Shown piece by piece: positions 5,502 to 8,455 of a stretch of 8,455 nt of DNA; within the stretch, counting starts at the first letter, position 1; every line of letters begins with the position of its first letter. The notes under the pieces are model-generated. The model saw only the letters and a list, made by a program, of their open reading frames with translations. It ran no database searches and was not told where the DNA came from. Location: contig JANNXV010000054.1 of the NCBI GenBank assembly GCA_031409815.1, positions 1 through 8,455 of the forward strand, given 5' to 3'. The translations under genes were made by a program, and so were the position numbers. The stretch is from JANLUX01 sp031409815. Lineage in GTDB: Bacteria > Bacteroidota > Bacteroidia > AKYH767-A > OLB10.

Positions 5502-5538
5502 GTCTGTTCAATCATCTTACATAGTTTATTGAACAGAC
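5502..5538 (-). terminator. Hairpin downstream of the 21-bp-repeat ORF
   Basis: GTCTGTTCAAT (5502-5512) is the exact complement of ATTGAACAGAC (5528-5538), giving an 11-bp stem with a 15-nt loop. It begins 5 bp beyond the stop of the minus-strand repeat ORF, the usual place for a terminator. No U-tract follows on either strand, so intrinsic termination is uncertain. Confidence 0.4.
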
Positions 5539-5543
5539 TCGCC

Positions 5544-5828
5544 CTACTCCTTTGATTCAATATCCTTTGACTGGGATGCTCCATCTTTTGACTCGGATGC
5601 TACATCCTTTGACTCGGATGCTACATCCTTTGACTCGGATGCTACAAACTTTGACTCGGATGCTACATCCTTTGACTCGGATGCTATATCCTTTGACTCG
5701 GATGCTTCATCCTTTGACTCGGATGCTCCATCCTTTGACTCGGATGCTCCATCCTTTGACTCGGATGCTCCAAACTTTGACTCGGATGCTCCATCCTTTG
5801 ACTCGGATGCTACATTTTTAGCAGACAT
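5544..5828 (-). CDS. Small repetitive protein of twelve ASESKD-type heptads, possibly not a real gene
   Basis: The 94-aa product has a 5-residue start (MSAKN), twelve 7-residue units of the form xASESK[D/F], and a short tail (IESKE). It is very hydrophilic and charged, with no signal peptide or membrane segment. It is probably disordered or a very weak helical repeat. Position 1 varies among V, G, E and I, and position 7 between D and F. I recognise no family. Because 21 is a multiple of three, frames on both strands stay open. In favour of this frame are an ATG outside the array, a stop outside it and a hairpin just downstream; against it, the ribosome site is weak. The array may simply be a minisatellite. 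Confidence 0.4.
   Translation of the reverse strand: MSAKNVASESKDGASESKFGASESKDGASESKDGASESKDEASESKDIASESKDVASESKFVASESKDVASESKDVASESKDGASQSKDIESKE
5562..5813. repeat. Twelve-copy 21-bp tandem repeat (minisatellite)
   Basis: Twelve contiguous 21-bp units of the type atcctttgactcggatgctcc fill 252 bp without interruption. Most differences fall in two blocks: the last two bases of the unit (cc, ac, at or tc) and its first three bases (atc, or aaa in units 5 and 11). Units 1 and 2 at the edge also have single changes (gactggg, atctttt). The near-identity suggests recent expansion by slippage or unequal recombination. There are no unique spacers, so this is not a CRISPR array. Confidence 0.95.
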
Positions 5829-6134
5829 TTGATAATATATTACTTCAACATTTGTAAGGTTTTGCGGGTTTTAAGTATGTTTTAAAAGGCATCATCACTA
5901 CCCATTACCCAACACAGCTAAGTGATGCTTTAATTATTTGCTTACAATGTGGATGTAAGGTTTTTTTTAAATTAATTCAACTTTTAGTGCTGCAAAAGCG
6001 TAACTATTATTTGATGCTAGAAGTGGGGTAATGTACTACTAATTGTTTGCAGCAATTAGTAAAACTAATGCAGCTATAAGTTTGGCATCAAACGCTAACT
6101 AACGAACTGTTGCATTTCGCAACTAAAAATCAGT
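5829..6134. other. Intergenic region with nested inverted repeats
   Basis: No gene is evident. Visible structures are catcact (5893-5899) with agtgatg (5921-5927), cattaccc (5903-5910) with gggtaatg (6026-6033), and tttgatgc (6010-6017) with gcatcaaa (6085-6092). Within the last pair is a 9-bp hairpin, tactaattg/caattagta (6037-6045 and 6053-6061, 7-nt loop). A 5-bp hairpin gttgc/gcaac (6109-6123) lies 12 bp past the stop of the DUF5916 gene and could help end its transcript. None has a U-tract. Confidence 0.6.
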
Positions 6135-8455
6135 TTAGCTTTTTGTTCTTTTCAGTTTTTGATAATCGAGGTAGTAAATCAATTTAATGGAAAGCCCGTT
6201 CGACTGTGGTGTATTAAACGTTTTTTGCACGTTGGTAATGTATTTATCCTGCCCCAGGTTATCGGCCTCTTCAATATTTTCTTTCCAGGCAATGCTAAGG
6301 CGGCTGCCGGGCGAAAACTCCCAGTTGTAAACAAAATCGATATTAAAGGTATTGTAATTCTGATCGTAGTTACCGGTAAAGTTGGAGTACTCTACCCCAC
6401 CATCTTCCTGCAAATCGTAAAACCTAAGCACGTTGGCCTTGCTCCAATAGTATCTGCCACGCAAACTCAGGTTCATTTTTGCGGTAAAAGAGTATTGAGC
6501 AGTAAAAGTATGTACCACGGTATGGTATTTCCATAATCCATAAATAATGCGTCCATCATCAGCCAGATCCACAAATCCGAAGGTGCCTCTGTCTTCACTC
6601 ACAAATAGATTGTAGGAAAGCCGCAAATGATCGTTGACTCTGAAAGTAGGGTTTAATTCAATTTCACGATAAGGATCGTCAGGGTATGACGATTCGCCAT
6701 AACCCACATTGGTGTTTATAGCAAAACGTTTTCGATCATCAGTATTAATATAAAAACCACCAAACCAATAGCCACCATGTTTGTATTTAGCGCCTTCAAC
6801 ACGTGGGTCGTAATAATCATAAAAAAAAGTGGGTTTTGTATTGAAGTAGGTACCTACATACCAAAAGTTTTTTAGCTGTGCATTGCCACCCCAGTTTAGC
6901 TGTAACTCTTGATAGGTGATAGGATCGAGCCTGGTAGTGTAGTTAGCACTTGCATAGGCATCCCAACTAAACACATTTATTTTAGGTTTAAACTGCAGGT
7001 ATTTAAGACCAATAAAATTACTGAACTCGTTGTTTGCATTTTGGGTGCCAAAATCGCGTTGATTATACTCTTTGCTAATAGCAGAGTTAAACATATCGAA
7101 TTGAAAGTTGCCACTTATTTTTGAAAATATGGCATTGTAATAATAACCCGTAGTGGGATTTTTTTCGAAAGCCGTGTTGTATCGCTGGCTAAAATTGGTG
7201 AAACCCGAAACGGAGTAGGTGTTTTTTTTGTCTTTGATATTAAAATTAACCGAGCTCACATTGGCATCGGTAGCCGATCCATCGCGCATCACGTTGGTGT
7301 TGCTAAAGCTAATATGCGAATTGTTTTTTAACGATTGATCAAACACTACTATATTATAATTGTTTAAAACAGCTGTTTGATAGTTGCGTGTTTCGCCCGT
7401 TTCGGTATTGAGTATGGTGGCATACATGGGGGCTGTAACCGAATTAAAAAAGCCGATGCCTAAACCCTTATTGGTTCGGCCGGTAAGTTTTGTAGCATTG
7501 TATAGTTGCGATTCGGATGGGTTTTTAAGAATTTCTTCGTTATCATTCAAATCGCTTTCTACATCATAATACCCTGCAGGCCTGCCTCCTACTCTACGCG
7601 AATAAAATATGGTTCCATCTCTAAATTGTCGGCTGCCTTGATTAAATAACTCGGTGCCTTCGGTAAAAAACGGACGCCTTTCGTCAAACACGGTTTCGTA
7701 TGCCGATAGATTTAACACTTTGTTATCCGACTGCACTTGCCCGAAATCAGGCACCAAGGTCATATCGAGCGTAAAACTTTCGTTGATGCCATATTTAACA
7801 TCCATACCGCCATTAAGTGTATAATCCTTTCGGTAAACCACCGGATCGTAACTAATGGGCGAAACCAATGCTGTAGCAGAAATATAAGGTGAAATAGAAA
7901 GCCGAACCGGTGGCACAATATCATTTAAACCGGTTATTACGCCCCACTGATTTACGATGCCATCAATTTTAGGATCGACCGGACTCCATGTAGCAAATTC
8001 GTTTAACCGTTTAATGGAACGGCCAAACTGTAAGCCCCATTGCTGTGTTGCTTTTTCAGGAAAACGAATAGCCGAAAACGGAATTCTTATCTCCACCAAC
8101 CAACCATCATCAACAATGGTTACTTTGCTATCCCAAACAGCATCCCAGTTTCTATCAGCATTTCCATTGGATAGCCGAACATCGGCCTGCACATTGGCTG
8201 CACTCAATTCAAAACGATAACCGTTAATATCATCATCATAAGTATCGAAACCCACTGCAAACACATCAGCATCCGGAAAGTTTTCGCGTTCGGAAAGTTG
8301 ATTTCTGATACCTGACGGTTGGTTGTCGTAGCAATAAGCACTCACATAAATGGCATTGTTATCATACACTAAACGAGCCTCGGTTTTTAATTCGGCAGGT
8401 TTGCCAAACTGTGGCGAATAGGTGGTGAAACTGGTTGCAATAGGTGCATTTTTCC
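6135..8455 (-). CDS. DUF5916 family outer-membrane protein with N-terminal CBM9-like domain (5' end outside window)
   Basis: The frame is open to the right edge, so 772 codons are visible and the N-terminus with any signal peptide is missing. The sequence opens with YSPQFGKPAELKTEARLVYD, then DNNAIYVSAYCYD, DVFAVGFDTYDDDINGYRFELS, WDAVWDSKVTIVDDGW and VEIRIPFSAIRFPE. This is the family 9 carbohydrate-binding-like module found at the start of DUF5916 proteins. A conserved block ERRPFFTEGTELFNQG follows. The remaining 500 or so residues alternate aromatic and polar positions, suggesting a beta-barrel in the outer membrane. The in-frame GTG at 8367-8369 is not the start, because homologous-looking sequence continues upstream. 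Function in this family is unproven; glycan-related transport or surface display is often suggested. Its more balanced base composition contrasts with the AT-rich R-M genes, consistent with resident chromosome. Confidence 0.9.
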   Translation of the reverse strand, partial: KNAPIATSFTTYSPQFGKPAELKTEARLVYDNNAIYVSAYCYDNQPSGIRNQLSERENFPDADVFAVGFDTYDDDINGYRFELSAANVQADVRLSNGNADRNWDAVWDSKVTIVDDGWLVEIRIPFSAIRFPEKATQQWGLQFGRSIKRLNEFATWSPVDPKIDGIVNQWGVITGLNDIVPPVRLSISPYISATALVSPISYDPVVYRKDYTLNGGMDVKYGINESFTLDMTLVPDFGQVQSDNKVLNLSAYETVFDERRPFFTEGTELFNQGSRQFRDGTIFYSRRVGGRPAGYYDVESDLNDNEEILKNPSESQLYNATKLTGRTNKGLGIGFFNSVTAPMYATILNTETGETRNYQTAVLNNYNIVVFDQSLKNNSHISFSNTNVMRDGSATDANVSSVNFNIKDKKNTYSVSGFTNFSQRYNTAFEKNPTTGYYYNAIFSKISGNFQFDMFNSAISKEYNQRDFGTQNANNEFSNFIGLKYLQFKPKINVFSWDAYASANYTTRLDPITYQELQLNWGGNAQLKNFWYVGTYFNTKPTFFYDYYDPRVEGAKYKHGGYWFGGFYINTDDRKRFAINTNVGYGESSYPDDPYREIELNPTFRVNDHLRLSYNLFVSEDRGTFGFVDLADDGRIIYGLWKYHTVVHTFTAQYSFTAKMNLSLRGRYYWSKANVLRFYDLQEDGGVEYSNFTGNYDQNYNTFNIDFVYNWEFSPGSRLSIAWKENIEEADNLGQDKYITNVQKTFNTPQSNGLSIKLIYYLDYQKLKRTKS

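Noticed and set aside
5562..5813. CRISPR array
   Set aside because: Units are contiguous 21-mers with no unique spacers and no cas genes are nearby.
5552..5821. Plus-strand ORF of LTRMLHP repeats across the tandem array
   Set aside because: It lies entirely in the 21-bp repeat, where frames stay open by construction. It has no separate start or end context, and the minus-strand frame has better boundaries.
6135..8369. Complete 744-aa protein starting at the GTG at 8367-8369
   Set aside because: The frame stays open to the window edge and the 28 upstream codons read as continuing CBM9-like sequence, so the true start lies outside.
6135..8455. TonB-dependent (SusC-like) transporter
   Set aside because: There is no plug-domain pattern; the N-terminal CBM9-like region and the ERRPFF block point to DUF5916 instead.

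Overview
The window looks like a Bacteroidetes chromosome (class not resolvable). It is AT-rich, the genes lack strong Shine-Dalgarno sequences, and the right end encodes a large outer-membrane protein of the DUF5916 type typical of that phylum. The left two thirds is an accessory region holding a restriction-modification (R-M) module and a lipoprotein gene. Both are bordered by structured repeats that behave like integron attC sites read on the minus strand.

Layout, left to right. 1-207: a perfect 68-bp inverted repeat around a 71-bp loop, containing an attC-like element at 29-179. 276-1190 (-): a predicted lipoprotein of unknown function with a BamE-like C-terminus. 1251-1386: a second attC-like hairpin. 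1598-1630: a dyad resembling the C-box operator of R-M control proteins. 1652-3118 (+): an operon of an XRE control protein and two predicted nucleases (201 and 205 aa). 3115-5084 (-): a convergent operon of a second XRE protein, a complete DNA cytosine-5 methyltransferase (361 aa) and a short phage-type cytosine-5 methyltransferase (214 aa). The two operons meet with interlocked stop codons. 5347-5355: a cassette-boundary-like 9-mer. 5368-5538: several hairpins. 5544-5828 (-): a small ORF made of twelve 21-bp tandem repeats. 5829-6134: non-coding DNA with nested inverted repeats. 6135 to the right edge (-): DUF5916 protein, truncated by the window.

How the genes may work together. The two methyltransferases would protect host DNA and the two nucleases would cut unmodified DNA. 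The C protein, acting at the dyad upstream of its own gene, would delay nuclease expression on entry into a new host. The second XRE protein is translationally coupled to the 361-aa methyltransferase and probably regulates the methylation operon. Whether this is one composite system or two R-M systems sharing a locus cannot be settled from sequence.

The most interesting observation concerns transfer. Each presumed cassette, read on the minus strand, starts with a 9-mer exactly complementary to the R''-like 9-mer of its own downstream attC-like hairpin: GTTAGGTGC/GCACCTAAC for the R-M module and GTTATACGC/GCGTATAAC for the lipoprotein gene. This is the signature expected of integron cassettes, and it would make the whole six-gene R-M module a single cassette of about 4.1 kb. 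No integrase is visible, and no attC is recognisable at the right border, so this remains a hypothesis.
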